Shown here piece by piece: positions 9,197-17,578 of a stretch of 64,000 bases of DNA. Made by a program: the position numbers and the translations under genes. Numbering within the stretch: the stretch's first letter is position 1; each line of letters opens with the position of its first letter. Below the pieces are notes generated by a model that did not search any database, was not told the origin of the DNA, and was given only the letters and a program-made list of their open reading frames with translations. Source of the stretch: Streptomyces sp. NBC_00539 (GTDB lineage Bacteria > Actinomycetota > Actinomycetes > Streptomycetales > Streptomycetaceae); the NCBI RefSeq assembly GCF_036346105.1, contig NZ_CP107811.1, forward strand, positions 6,901,501 to 6,965,500, read 5' to 3'.

Positions 9197-9218
9197 ATAG
9201 GTGATGACTACCGACGCG
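9197..9218 (+). promoter_or_regulatory. Shared 22-bp motif, copy 2 (upstream of MFS gene)
   Basis: The second copy of the 5908-5929 motif contains GGTGATGACTACC. It ends 31 bp before the ATG at 9250 and lies in the region divergent from the LuxR gene. The single mismatch weakens one arm of the inverted repeat. Confidence 0.6.
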
Positions 9219-9249
9219 AGCGAGGTGCGCCCGCCGCGAAGGTGGAGCC

Positions 9250-10605
9250 ATGAACCGCACCGCATCACCCCAGGCCGGCACCCACCCGGCACCGCGGACC
9301 GACCCAGGCTGGACACCGCTGGCGGTCCTGGCCACGGCCCAGTTCCTGGTGGTACTGAGCACCTCGATCGTGAACGTCGCCCTCCCCGAGATCCGGGCCG
9401 GCCTCGGACTGTCGGACGCGGGCCAGGCCTGGACGGTCAACGCCTACGTCCTGGCGTTCGGCGCGCTGCTCCTGGCGGGCGGCCGCGCGGGGGACGCGTA
9501 CGGGCTACGCCGGGTGTTCCTCGCCGGTATCGGGCTGTTCGCCGCCTCTTCCCTCGGGGCGGCGCTGGCGCCCTCGGCGGCCGTGCTGATCGTCTGCCGG
9601 GCGGTGCAGGGCATCGGGGCCGCGCTGATGGCGCCCACGGCACTGGCGCTCGTCCTGACGCTCCATCCCGCCGGCCGGGCGCGGGGCACCGCGCTCGGGG
9701 TGTGGGGCGCGGTCTCCGGGGCCGGCGGTGCGGCGGGCGTCCTGCTCGGCGGGGTGCTGACCGGTTCGTACGGGTGGCGTGCGGTGTTCGCGGTGATGGT
9801 GCCCCTTGCCCTGGCCGTGCTGGTGGCGACCCGGCTGCTGGTCGGGGCCGACCGGCCGCGTGGCGGGAGCATGGACGCACCGGGCGCAGTGACGGTGACG
9901 GCCGGTCTGGTCGCGCTCACCTACGGACTGTCGGGCCCCTGGGTGATCGCCCTGCTCGGGCTGGCGCTGCTCGGAGTGTTCGTGGTGCTCCAGCGCCGGT
10001 CCGCCGATCCCCTGCTGCCGGCCCGCATGAAGGCGGTGGCGGTGCCGGGGCTGCTGATGGCCCTGCTGGGCGCGGTCTGGCTCGGCCTGTTCTACTTCCT
10101 CCCCCTCTACCAGCAGCGCGTCCTCGGCTACTCGCCGCTGGAGGCGGGACTGACCCAGCTACCCCTCGCCCTGATGATCAGCCTGTCCTCGTGGGTCACC
10201 GGCAGGATCTCGGTCCGGCTCTCCGACCGGCTCGCGGGCCGCCTCGTGCTCCCCGGGGGACTGCTGGTTCTCACGGCCGGACTGGCCTGGCTGTCGCGGA
10301 CCCCGGACGACGGCAGCTTCCCGGTGGACCTGCTCGGCCCCACGCTCCTGATCGGCACCGGGCTCGGGGTGGCGTTCGTACGGCTCACCGCGATGTCCTC
10401 GGCGGGGGTCGCCCCGTCGGACAACGGCCTGGCCGGCGGGTTGGCCAACGCCACCCGGCAAATCGGCGGCGCCGTGGGCCTGTCCTTCCTGACCTTGCTC
10501 CCCTCCCACGGCGCGGCCTTCCTGGCCTGCGCCGCCCTGACCCTCCTGATCTCCCTCGTCTCCCTCCTCTCCGCCCTCCCGGCGCCCTCGACCCGAAAGG
10601 CCTGA
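9250..10605 (+). CDS. MFS exporter, DHA2 (EmrB/QacA) type
   Basis: This 451-residue membrane protein has about 13-14 hydrophobic helices. The TM1/TM2 region reads STSIVNVALPEIRAGLGLSD, followed by AGGRAGDAYGLRRVFLAGIG (motif A), and motif C appears as VSGAGGAAGVLLGGVLTG. This is the EmrB/QacA drug/proton antiporter architecture. It is the first gene of a three-gene plus-strand operon: its stop codon is 6 bp from the carotenoid oxygenase gene. It probably exports the substrate or product of that enzyme, which is inference. A GGAG-like site precedes the ATG. Confidence 0.88.
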   Translation: MNRTASPQAGTHPAPRTDPGWTPLAVLATAQFLVVLSTSIVNVALPEIRAGLGLSDAGQAWTVNAYVLAFGALLLAGGRAGDAYGLRRVFLAGIGLFAASSLGAALAPSAAVLIVCRAVQGIGAALMAPTALALVLTLHPAGRARGTALGVWGAVSGAGGAAGVLLGGVLTGSYGWRAVFAVMVPLALAVLVATRLLVGADRPRGGSMDAPGAVTVTAGLVALTYGLSGPWVIALLGLALLGVFVVLQRRSADPLLPARMKAVAVPGLLMALLGAVWLGLFYFLPLYQQRVLGYSPLEAGLTQLPLALMISLSSWVTGRISVRLSDRLAGRLVLPGGLLVLTAGLAWLSRTPDDGSFPVDLLGPTLLIGTGLGVAFVRLTAMSSAGVAPSDNGLAGGLANATRQIGGAVGLSFLTLLPSHGAAFLACAALTLLISLVSLLSALPAPSTRKA

Positions 10606-10611
10606 CCGACC

Positions 10612-11961
10612 ATGAGCCTGCACGCGAACCTCGACAAGCCCTACCTCAGCGGCCACTTCTGCCCCGTCACCGACGAGATCACCGGCCACGACCTGAAGGT
10701 ACGCGGCACCCTCCCGCCCGAGCTGAACGGCCGCTACTTCCGCAACGGCCACAACCCCAAGTCGGGCATCACACCCAGCCACTGGTTCCGGGGCGAGGGC
10801 ATGCTCCACGGCATCCGCCTCAAGGACGGCCGGGCCGAGTGGTACCGCAACCGGTGGGTGCGCACCCCCTTCCTGGACGGCGTGCCCTTCACCGGGACCG
10901 AGCTCGACGTCAGCGCCGCCGCCACCAACATCATCTTCCACGGGGGCCGCTACCTGGCCCTGCAGGAGGCCAACCTGCCCTACGAGGTCAGCGCCGAGCT
11001 CGACACGATCGGCGTCCACGACTTCGGCGGGAAGCTCACCGGCGCGATGACCGCCCACCCCAAGGAGGACCCGGTCACCGGCGAGCTGCACTTCTTCGGC
11101 TACGGCCCCTTCCCGCCCCACCTGACCTACTACGTGGCCGACGCCTCCGGCGCGGTCGTCCGCTCGCAGGTCGTCGAGGGCGCCGGCCCCTCCCTGATGC
11201 ACGACTTCGCCATCACCCGCGAACACGTCGTCTTCATCGACTCGCCGGTCGTCTTCGACCACGCCGAGCACTCCGGCATCCCCTACCGCTGGCACGACGA
11301 CGTCCCGCTGCGCCTTGGTGTCATACCGCGCCCCGGGGGCCCGGCCCGCTGGTTCGAGGTGCCCGACCAGGCCGCGCTGCTGCACGTCGCCAACGCCTAC
11401 ACCGACGCGCAGGGCCGGATCGTGCTCGAAGCGCCGTCCTTCGACCGCTCGGCGTGGGAGAGCTCCTGGAAGTGGTGGGTCGGCGCGCCCGGCTTCGGCG
11501 CCGCCCCGGCCACCGGTTCGACGTTCAACCGGTGGGTCGTCGACCCGGCGAGCGGGAAGGTCACGTGCGAGCCGCTGAACGGCCTGGTCACCGAGTTCCC
11601 GTCGATCAACGACGCCCACACCGGTGCCGACTACCGCTACAGCTACGCCATCGCCTTCCCCGGGGCGGGCCTGTCGGGCTACCACACCGTCAAGTTCGAC
11701 ACCCGGACCGGCCGGGAGAAGCTGCTGGCGCACGGCGAGGGCCGGATGCCGGGCGAGGCGGTCTTCGCACCGGCCGCCGGGGGCACCGCGGAGGACGACG
11801 GCTACCTGCTGACCATCGTCAGCGACCTGAAGGCCGACGCGTCGGAGCTGCTGGTCCTGGACGCCGGCGACCTCAGCACCGTCGCCGCCGTCGAACTCCC
11901 CCGGAGGGTCCCGGCCGGCATCCACGGCCACTGGATCCCCGACACCGACCAGCCCGCCTGA
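10612..11961 (+). CDS. Carotenoid oxygenase family (RPE65/lignostilbene dioxygenase) enzyme
   Basis: This 449-residue protein matches the family's seven-bladed propeller with a four-histidine Fe(II) centre. The likely ligands are H149 (TAHPKEDP), H197 (LMHDFAIT), H258 (LLHVANAY) and H438 (IHGHWIP). The family cleaves conjugated double bonds with O2, either in carotenoids to apocarotenoids or in stilbenes and phenylpropenes to aldehydes. No carotenoid synthesis genes are nearby except a broken prenyl synthase at 42.6 kb, so a phenolic substrate is as likely. There is no signal peptide. It lies 6 bp after the MFS gene, probably translationally coupled. Confidence 0.9.
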   Translation: MSLHANLDKPYLSGHFCPVTDEITGHDLKVRGTLPPELNGRYFRNGHNPKSGITPSHWFRGEGMLHGIRLKDGRAEWYRNRWVRTPFLDGVPFTGTELDVSAAATNIIFHGGRYLALQEANLPYEVSAELDTIGVHDFGGKLTGAMTAHPKEDPVTGELHFFGYGPFPPHLTYYVADASGAVVRSQVVEGAGPSLMHDFAITREHVVFIDSPVVFDHAEHSGIPYRWHDDVPLRLGVIPRPGGPARWFEVPDQAALLHVANAYTDAQGRIVLEAPSFDRSAWESSWKWWVGAPGFGAAPATGSTFNRWVVDPASGKVTCEPLNGLVTEFPSINDAHTGADYRYSYAIAFPGAGLSGYHTVKFDTRTGREKLLAHGEGRMPGEAVFAPAAGGTAEDDGYLLTIVSDLKADASELLVLDAGDLSTVAAVELPRRVPAGIHGHWIPDTDQPA

Positions 11962-11991
11962 CCGGCTGCCCGCCCCCCAGCCGCCCGGACC

Positions 11992-12017
11992 GCCGCCGCT
12001 TCCCCCGCAGCGGCGGC
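11992..12017 (+). terminator. GC hairpin between oxygenase and SRPBCC genes
   Basis: GCCGCCGCT and AGCGGCGGC form a 9-bp stem with an 8-nt loop in the 105-bp spacer. There is no U-tract; it may attenuate or partly terminate transcription before the last gene of the operon. Confidence 0.4.
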
Positions 12018-12066
12018 CCGGGCCCTCACACCACACCCACAGGCACACGCACGCCGAGGAGTCGTC

Positions 12067-12510
12067 ATGACCTACCCCACCACCATCGACGAGAACGCGC
12101 CCGTCATCGCCGACCACACCATCCGGATCGCCGCCCCCCTCGCCCGGGTCTGGGAGCTGCACACCCGGATCGGTCTCTGGCCCGAGTGGCACCCCGCCAT
12201 CTCCGAGGCCCGGCTCGACGGCCCCGTCGCCCCCGGCACCACCTTCCACTGGGCGACGGCGGGGCTCTCCATCGACTCCACCGTCTACGAGGTCGACGAG
12301 GCCCGGCACCGCATCCTGTGGGGCGGCCCTGCGCACGGCATCACCGGCGTGCACGAGTGGACGTTCACCGAAGACGACGGCACGACCGTGGTCCGCACGC
12401 GGGAGTCCTGGGCGGGCGCCCCGGTCGAGGCCGACAGGGACAACCTCGCTGCCGCGCTCGATGACTCGCTCAGCTCCTGGCTGGACGCCCTGAAAAAGGC
12501 CGCGGAATAG
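12067..12510 (+). CDS. SRPBCC family (polyketide cyclase-like) protein
   Basis: This 147-residue protein has the START/Bet v1-like pattern: an early IRIAAPLARVWELHTRIGLW (about 18-37), W-PEWHPAISEARLDG, a middle TFHWATAG, and a C-terminal helix LAAALDDSLSSWLDALKKA. Such proteins form a hydrophobic cavity used for cyclisation, lipid or aromatic binding. It is the third gene after the MFS exporter and carotenoid oxygenase and probably binds or processes the same small molecule. AGGAG-type spacing before the ATG (CCGAGGAGTCGTC) supports the start. Confidence 0.85.
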   Translation: MTYPTTIDENAPVIADHTIRIAAPLARVWELHTRIGLWPEWHPAISEARLDGPVAPGTTFHWATAGLSIDSTVYEVDEARHRILWGGPAHGITGVHEWTFTEDDGTTVVRTRESWAGAPVEADRDNLAAALDDSLSSWLDALKKAAE

Positions 12511-12529
12511 GCGCCCCCGACGGACGGCG

Positions 12530-12576
12530 GGCCGGGACGGCTCGACGGCGGATCCCGCCGCCGGGCCGTCCCGGCC
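12530..12576 (+). terminator. Strong hairpin terminator after the operon
   Basis: GGCCGGGACGGC (12530-12541) pairs with GCCGTCCCGGCC (12565-12576), with an inner CGGCGG/CCGCCG stem. It starts 19 bp after the SRPBCC stop codon. Confidence 0.75.
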
Positions 12577-12612
12577 GTACGGCAGGGTGGGGGCAGGTCC
12601 ACGTACGAGACG

Positions 12613-12786
12613 ATGCCTTTCCTGGAGACCGAGCGGCTGGTACTGAGGCATGTCTTCGGGTCGTACGCGCGAGGTGCGCTGGAGTCGATCGGCATCCGCA
12701 TAACCGCGCTCACGGCCATCCTCCCTCATCAACCCTCCGAGGCTCCGATTGTGGTCCAGGGTCACGGGGCCTGCAGACGGTTATGA
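12613..12786 (+). pseudogene. GNAT acetyltransferase remnant (N-terminus only)
   Basis: A 57-codon frame starts MPFLETERLVLRHVFGSYAR, the standard opening of Rim-type GNAT acetyltransferases (LETERLVLR). After about 20 residues the similarity stops; the acetyl-CoA binding motif is absent. It abuts the IS21 remnant, so an insertion or deletion probably removed the rest. Confidence 0.55.
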
Positions 12787-12791
12787 CAAGA

Positions 12792-12914
12792 TCAGCCGGC
12801 CTTGGCCGACTCCTCGGCTCGGGCTCGGGTGCTGGCGAGGCGGTAGGAGTCGGTGCCGGTCTCGATGATGGTGCCGTTGAAGGTGAGGCGGTCGACGATG
12901 GCCGCGCAGAGGCG
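12792..12914 (-). mobile_element. IS21-family istB 3' end remnant
   Basis: The minus strand encodes about 40 residues ending in stop: RLCAAIVDRLTFNGTIIETG followed by TDSYRLAST. This is the characteristic C-terminus of IS21-type IstB ATP-binding helper proteins. The homology ends abruptly near 12914, where a different plus-strand fragment begins. No istA is present. Confidence 0.7.
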
Positions 12915-12918
12915 GGGC

Positions 12919-13167
12919 GTGCCGCTGCCCGAACCGCTGGCCACACTTCTCGTCGCGCTACCCAAGCAGCTGACCGCCACGGCCGCGGACACGCCGTTGG
13001 CCGCGCTGCGCGCCGCCGGTGTGCTGGAACGGGTCGCCGCCCGGATGGGCCGGGAGACCGCCGGGGCGCTGTGCGGCGACGGCATCTCCGCCGAAGCGGT
13101 GGCCACCGCGCTCGGGACCACCCCCTCCAAGGCCCTGGTCCTGCTTCTGACCGCCCAGGACGGGTAA
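12919..13167 (+). pseudogene. Unrecognised C-terminal coding fragment
   Basis: From a GTG at 12919 an 82-residue frame with strong streptomycete codon bias reads PLPEPLATLLVALPKQL, then LAALRAAGVLERVAARMG and ISAEAVATALGTTPSKALVL to a TAA. The last part looks helical and could be a helix-turn-helix. It starts exactly where the IS21 remnant ends, so it is probably the 3' end of a gene cut by that event. I do not recognise the family. Confidence 0.4.
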
Positions 13168-13676
13168 CGCCACGCACCCCCAGCGTCCACCTTGCCGGCT
13201 TTTGGTTTTGCCGGAGCGGATCGCAGTCCGCGGGCTGGGCGATGCCGTGGTGACGCTACGCCAGATGACGGTCCAGGAGTTCCGGTTGAGCCAGCAGCCG
13301 GCCACCGCGCCCGTGCCCGAACGACTGCCCCTCGACGAGCACCTCGCCGCGTCCGTCCTTGCGTACGCGGCCGAGCAGCGGGCGCAGGTCGTGTCCTCGC
13401 CTCGGTGCGGGAGGACATCGCCGCTCACGGCTATCCCGCCCCGGAGACCGGCGTCCTGGGGGAGACCGCCCGCCTTGTCCACCCGGCCCACCTCGCGGAT
13501 GAGCAGCCTCGTGTCGCCTGCCCCCTCCGCGCGCCGCTCGCGCGCCGCGAACGAGACGCACCGCCTGGACCGCGTCATCGTCGCCATCAGTGTCAACCCC
13601 CGAACTCGCCATCGAAGTCCCCGAGCCCTGCTGCGCGACTACGCGGACGAGATCGACGGGGTACGCGTCATCCGAC
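13168..13676. other. Degenerate coding region, no intact gene
   Basis: Several plus-strand pieces in different frames have coding-like composition: MTVQEFRLSQQ and ERLPLDEHLAASVLAYAAEQ near 13262-13380, SVREDIAAHGYPAPE near 13404, and LLRDYADEIDGVRVIRLID near 13629. No single frame joins them. They look like a gene or genes broken by frameshifts; I cannot assign a family. Confidence 0.4.
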
Positions 13677-14669
13677 TCATTGACCGCTGCGGATCTCGTC
13701 GATGCGCTTCGCCAGAGTCTCCGTCTCCGCGATCAGCCTCCCGTGCGCCTTCTTCTGCTCCTCGGCACCCCGGTCCCTGAACGCCCCGCTGAAGTGGGGT
13801 CGGAGCTGGGTCCACCAGCCGTAGTCCAGCATTGCCCACGCCTGCGGGCAGAGGGGTGCGCGGGTCTTCGGGAGATAGCCGCTGTCGACCAGGGACTGCT
13901 GGTACTTCTTGGGGTCGCTGCCCTCCAGGTAGCACAGGAAGTTGAAGGCCCGCTGCTGGGTAATGGGGTGGTCGCTCGACATGCCTTCCAGGGTCGGCGT
14001 GCCTTCCTTGCGTGCGATCTCGTCGAAGAGGATCGCGGCGGCCAGCGACGGACCCGGCCCGACCTCGTTGACGGTATAGAAGGACGCGAAGCCGTCCGCC
14101 GCGTCTTCTTCGAGACCGAGGTTGGCCAGGAGGAGCTGGCGCTGCAGGGCATGGCCCATCTCGTGGCCGAAGATGAATTCGGTCGACAGCACGGTCAGGT
14201 CGTCGGTGTTGTACTCGGACGCGGGGAACGGGGCGGGCCGCTCGACGGTCTTCACGACGTCGGTGAGGGCCTTCTCGATCTCGGTCAGGAACGGTGGCGG
14301 GACGAAGATCGTCCTGCCGTCGGGCTGGGTGACGGCGTCGGTAACGCCGGGTGGCACGGCGGCGGTGACCTTCACGACCATGTCGTGCGGGAGGGTGAGT
14401 GATCTGTTCACCCAGTCGGCCGTACGCTCCAGCACGCGGGAGGTCCGGATCAGTGCCACGGCCTCCCGGTCCTGCGGTTTGACCGTTTGGGCCTCGTAGA
14501 CGACGGTGACCCTGCCGGAGCGCGCCACCTGGGGGCGGGGCCCTGCTCCAGTCCCCTGCCCGGCATCGCGGGCCTCGCCGCTGCACCCGGTCGAGACGAC
14601 CCCGGCGAGGAGCAACACACCGGACAGGACGATGCGCGCCCTCTTCGAGCGACCAGCGGTGTTCGTCAT
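13677..14669 (-). CDS. DUF4344 metallopeptidase-like lipoprotein
   Basis: This 330-residue secreted protein begins with a lipoprotein signal: a hydrophobic segment VLLLAGVVSTGC with the modified Cys at residue 29. The mature part carries the zinc-peptidase motif HEMGHALQRQ after EFIFG, with a downstream EEDAADGFASFYTVNE that may supply the third ligand, matching the DUF4344 family. It probably acts at the outer face of the membrane; the substrate is unknown. Start ATG with a GGGAGCC site upstream. It is convergent with the debris to its left and divergent from the IS5 element to its right. The sequence looks intact. Confidence 0.85.
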   Translation of the reverse strand: MTNTAGRSKRARIVLSGVLLLAGVVSTGCSGEARDAGQGTGAGPRPQVARSGRVTVVYEAQTVKPQDREAVALIRTSRVLERTADWVNRSLTLPHDMVVKVTAAVPPGVTDAVTQPDGRTIFVPPPFLTEIEKALTDVVKTVERPAPFPASEYNTDDLTVLSTEFIFGHEMGHALQRQLLLANLGLEEDAADGFASFYTVNEVGPGPSLAAAILFDEIARKEGTPTLEGMSSDHPITQQRAFNFLCYLEGSDPKKYQQSLVDSGYLPKTRAPLCPQAWAMLDYGWWTQLRPHFSGAFRDRGAEEQKKAHGRLIAETETLAKRIDEIRSGQ

Positions 14670-14915
14670 CCTTGATCGGCTCCCGTCGCGTGTCCCCGCA
14701 CTGATCCTCCGGCCGTCCGGGGGCGGGTGCCCGTCGAGCCGCCCGTACGAGGGACCGTTCGCTGTGTGGGCGACCTTCGGGAGGCCGCCTGCTTCGACCC
14801 GTTCGACAACCGCAGCATCAGGGATCCCCTACGCGGCCTGGCGCCAGCTCCGCAAGCAGAACGGCGGGACTGTGACCTGGACCTGGACTCGTCGTTGAGC
14901 CGGCCTGAGCTAGCT

Positions 14916-15788
14916 AAACGATGTCCCGTAAGCCCTGATCAGGTATGTGATGATCTTGATGTGAGGCCTGTGGTCACGGCGTCTGAGCCGGGGTGGACAG
15001 GTCTGTTCTCCGGGCTGAGCGAGCGGCAGTTCCGCAAGCTCATCGGGATGGTGCGACGCCGTGGCGGTGGTGCGCCGACGGGCGGCCGGCCGTGGTCCCT
15101 GTCACTGGAGGACCGGGTCATGCTGGTGTCCGCGTACTGGCGCTGAATCCGACCATGAGGCAGCTCGGCCCGCTGTTCGGGGTGTCGAAGTCGGCGATGG
15201 ACCGGGTCATCGACGACATCGCACCACTTCTCGCGCTGGCACCGGTACGGCGCCGGCACCCTGCGGGCACCGTCCTGATCGTGGACGGCACCCTGGTACC
15301 CACCCGCGACCGCAGCATCGCCGCCTCCTCCAAGAACCACAGGTACTCCACCAACGACCAAGTCATCATCGACGCGAACACCCGGCTGGTCGTGGCGGCC
15401 GGACGGCCACTGCCAGGCAACCGCCACGACGCCCGCGCCTACCGGGAATCCGGCGTGGACCGCGCCGTTGAGAACGCGCCGGTCCTCGGCGACGGCGGTT
15501 ACCGAGGTGCCCCCGCCCTCATCCCGCACTGGCCACGGCCAGGTCGGCCCCTCGCCCCTCAACAAGAAGCGGACATTCCCTCCACCGCCGGGCCAGAGCC
15601 CGAGTCGAGCACGCTTTCTCCAGGATGAAAACATTCAAGATCCTCCGCGACTGCCGCCTGCGCGGCGACGGCGTCCACCAGGCCGTACTCGGCGTCGCCC
15701 GACTCCACAACCTCGCTCTCGCCGGATAACCCGCGCGGCACCCCAGAGACTTCGATCTACCCACACGACCCCTTACGGGACATCGTTT
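14916..15788 (+). mobile_element. IS5-family insertion sequence (873 bp) with inverted repeats
   Basis: The ends are exact 17-bp inverted repeats: AAACGATGTCCCGTAAG at 14916-14932 and CTTACGGGACATCGTTT at 15772-15788. Inside is one transposase gene. I see no clear target duplication (CT on the left, GG on the right). Confidence 0.85.
14961..15729 (+). pseudogene. IS5-family transposase, two frameshifts
   Basis: The protein is readable across three frames. Frame A (14961-15146) gives FSGLSERQFRKLIGMVRRRG and WSLSLEDRVMLVSAYWR. After a -1 shift near 15145, frame B gives MRQLGPLFGVSKSAMDRVID, then the DDE core IVDGTLVPTRDRS and VLGDGGYRG. After a second shift near 15585, frame C gives RARVEHAFSRMKTFKILRDC and ends LHNLALAG with a TAA at 15729. 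The first shift could mimic a programmed -1 event, but no slippery heptamer is visible. The second shift makes an active enzyme unlikely. Confidence 0.8.
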
Positions 15789-16056
15789 GGTCCAGGACGG
15801 ACAGTCGGGCGCGCGACCCTTGACCGTATGGAAACTCTGCCGGATGACGGCCGGCCCACCGGACCGCGGTGCTGGATGTCGGCCGCGCCCATCGACATGC
15901 ACCGGGTCCCGTACGCCGCAAATTATCCGACAAGTGGTCAGTAGGGGTGAATTCCCCGCCGGATCCCTATCTGGCTTTGGCATGGTGCGCTGTCATATTC
16001 CTGTCAGATTGCCCCGTTCATCTCGTTGCACCCATCAGCCAGGGGAAGGCAGGAAA

Positions 16057-16620
16057 ATGGGCAGGTTCAGGTACGGAACCACGGCGTCGGCCATCGCGCT
16101 GGCCGCCTTGGGATCGCTCGCCGCCGCGGGAGGCACGGCTCACGCGGAAGCGGGCCAGGACACCATCAGCATGCTGAAGCAGGAAAAATCCCAGTGGTGC
16201 TGGGTCGCCTCCGGGCTGACCATCGCCAAGTTCCAGGGCTTCGGCTCCACCCAGACGGACTTCTGCAACCGGGCCCAACCCTCCTACGGCTGCAACAACC
16301 AGCCCGCCACGCTCGACGACATGGCCAGGGGCTGGGGCAGCCTCGGCATGACCCGCACCGGATCGGGCCTGAGCAGCGCGGCCACGTTCAACCAGGTATA
16401 CACCGACGTCAAGGCGGCCCGGCCGATCGGTGCCCGCATCGGGTGGACGTCCGGTGGCGGCCACATGAACGTGGTCTACGGCTTCGACACGTCGAACAGC
16501 ACGATCGCCGTGGCCGACCCGTGGCCGGACACCACCACGTACACCTGGTGGAACTACAACGACTACGTGAGCAACAGCTCGTCCAAGTGGACCCACTCCC
16601 GCATCGGTATCTCCCGCTAA
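16057..16620 (+). CDS. Secreted papain-like cysteine protease
   Basis: This 187-residue precursor has a signal peptide (SAIALAALGSLAAAGGTAHA, cleavage after about residue 30). The papain-like/BtrH-type domain contains C48 in QWCWVASG, H136 in GGGHMNVVYGF and an acidic/Asn partner near VADPWPD. Spacing fits a small C39/C70-type fold. The start is the ATG after AGGGGAAGGCAGG. It is followed 10 bp later by an anchored secreted protein, so the two are likely one operon; that protein may be its substrate, inhibitor or partner. The similarity is motif-level. Confidence 0.8.
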   Translation: MGRFRYGTTASAIALAALGSLAAAGGTAHAEAGQDTISMLKQEKSQWCWVASGLTIAKFQGFGSTQTDFCNRAQPSYGCNNQPATLDDMARGWGSLGMTRTGSGLSSAATFNQVYTDVKAARPIGARIGWTSGGGHMNVVYGFDTSNSTIAVADPWPDTTTYTWWNYNDYVSNSSSKWTHSRIGISR

Positions 16621-16630
16621 GGCAGGCGTC

Positions 16631-17512
16631 ATGCGCGACACCAGCGGCACCCGAATGTCCAGGACGCGGGCGGCCTCTCGCTCCTCCCGTCTGTCCATCG
16701 TCATCGCACTGAGTGCATCTGCACTGCTGTCCGTCCTCGGTCCGGTCCACGCGGCCCCGGCCAAGGACCCTCTCCCGGCTGACATCCCCGACTACCAGGC
16801 CGCCCTCGACGCGGTGAAGTCCACCGACGTCCGCAACACCGTCTGCCGCTTCCTGCGTACTCCGGTTCCCACCGACGGCGTCAACGGACCGGTGCAGACG
16901 ATCCCCGAAACGGCCGAGCCGTGCGAGGGCCTCCCGGCCTTCACGATCAAGGACCCGCTGGCACGGAACGAGATCACCCCCGGGTTCGTCGCGGGCACCG
17001 CCCAGCCGCTGCCCACCGAGGCGATCAAGCTGACGCAGTTGGTTTCTTCGCTGAGCACGCCCGTCAACGGCCGCAACGCCACCGTCATGCTCGCCCCCAC
17101 CCAGGGCGGCGGCTGGCACCTGGCGGCCGTGAGCGACGGCGACAGCGATGCCACGTACGCCGGCAAGGCCACCGTGGGCACGTTGGTCTTCACCGAGCCG
17201 CAGATCCGCGGCTGGTATCAGCTCAAGCTCTTGACCGTCGAGCCGCTCAACGACGAGGCCCGGCAAGGACTGGGCGGCCGGGCGTCCGTGTCGCTCGGCG
17301 ACTACCAGAAGCTGGTGAAGGCCCGCTACGCCGACAAGCTCCCGGGCTCGGAGTACGACTCCAAGGGCTACTCCAGCGGCTACAGCGCCCAGAGCGAGGC
17401 GGACGACGCCTCGTCCTCCACCCTGCTGCTTGCCGGCGGTTCCGGCACAGCACTCGCCGTCGCGGGCGCAGCCGCCGTGCTCCGCCGGCGCCGGCGCGCA
17501 AGCACCCGCTGA
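16631..17512 (+). CDS. Secreted, C-terminally membrane-anchored protein of unknown function
   Basis: This 293-residue protein has an N-terminal signal peptide (about 20-41, ending PVHAA) and a C-terminal hydrophobic segment (about 263-283, LLAGGSGTALAVAGAAAVL) followed by RRRRRAS, giving an extracellular domain with a single anchor. No LPXTG motif is present. The ectodomain contains two cysteines (VCRFLRT and PCEGLPAF) that could pair. I do not recognise the family. It starts 10 bp after the papain-like protease gene, and a strong terminator follows, so the pair forms a transcription unit. Confidence 0.75.
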   Translation: MRDTSGTRMSRTRAASRSSRLSIVIALSASALLSVLGPVHAAPAKDPLPADIPDYQAALDAVKSTDVRNTVCRFLRTPVPTDGVNGPVQTIPETAEPCEGLPAFTIKDPLARNEITPGFVAGTAQPLPTEAIKLTQLVSSLSTPVNGRNATVMLAPTQGGGWHLAAVSDGDSDATYAGKATVGTLVFTEPQIRGWYQLKLLTVEPLNDEARQGLGGRASVSLGDYQKLVKARYADKLPGSEYDSKGYSSGYSAQSEADDASSSTLLLAGGSGTALAVAGAAAVLRRRRRASTR

Positions 17513-17520
17513 GCCCGGCC

Positions 17521-17578
17521 CCGTACGCTCCCTCGCTCCGCCCCGGCAGCCAGCCGGGGCGGAGCGAGGAGCGTACGG
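17521..17578 (+). terminator. Very long-stem hairpin terminator
   Basis: The left arm 17521-17547 pairs with 17553-17578 almost perfectly (one bulged C) around a 5-nt loop. It begins 8 bp after the stop of the anchored protein. The stem of about 26 bp is unusually long. Confidence 0.8.

Noticed and set aside
6372-9200. 942-codon plus-strand frame opposite the LuxR gene
   Set aside because: Composition (Gly/Arg/Val-rich) is that of an antisense frame in high-GC DNA; the LuxR protein on the other strand is clear.
9201-12464. 1087-codon plus-strand frame over the MFS/oxygenase/SRPBCC genes
   Set aside because: Out-of-phase shadow; real proteins are in other frames with recognisable motifs.
10159-12765. 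868-codon minus-strand frame
   Set aside because: Gly/Val/Arg-rich antisense shadow of the carotenoid oxygenase operon.
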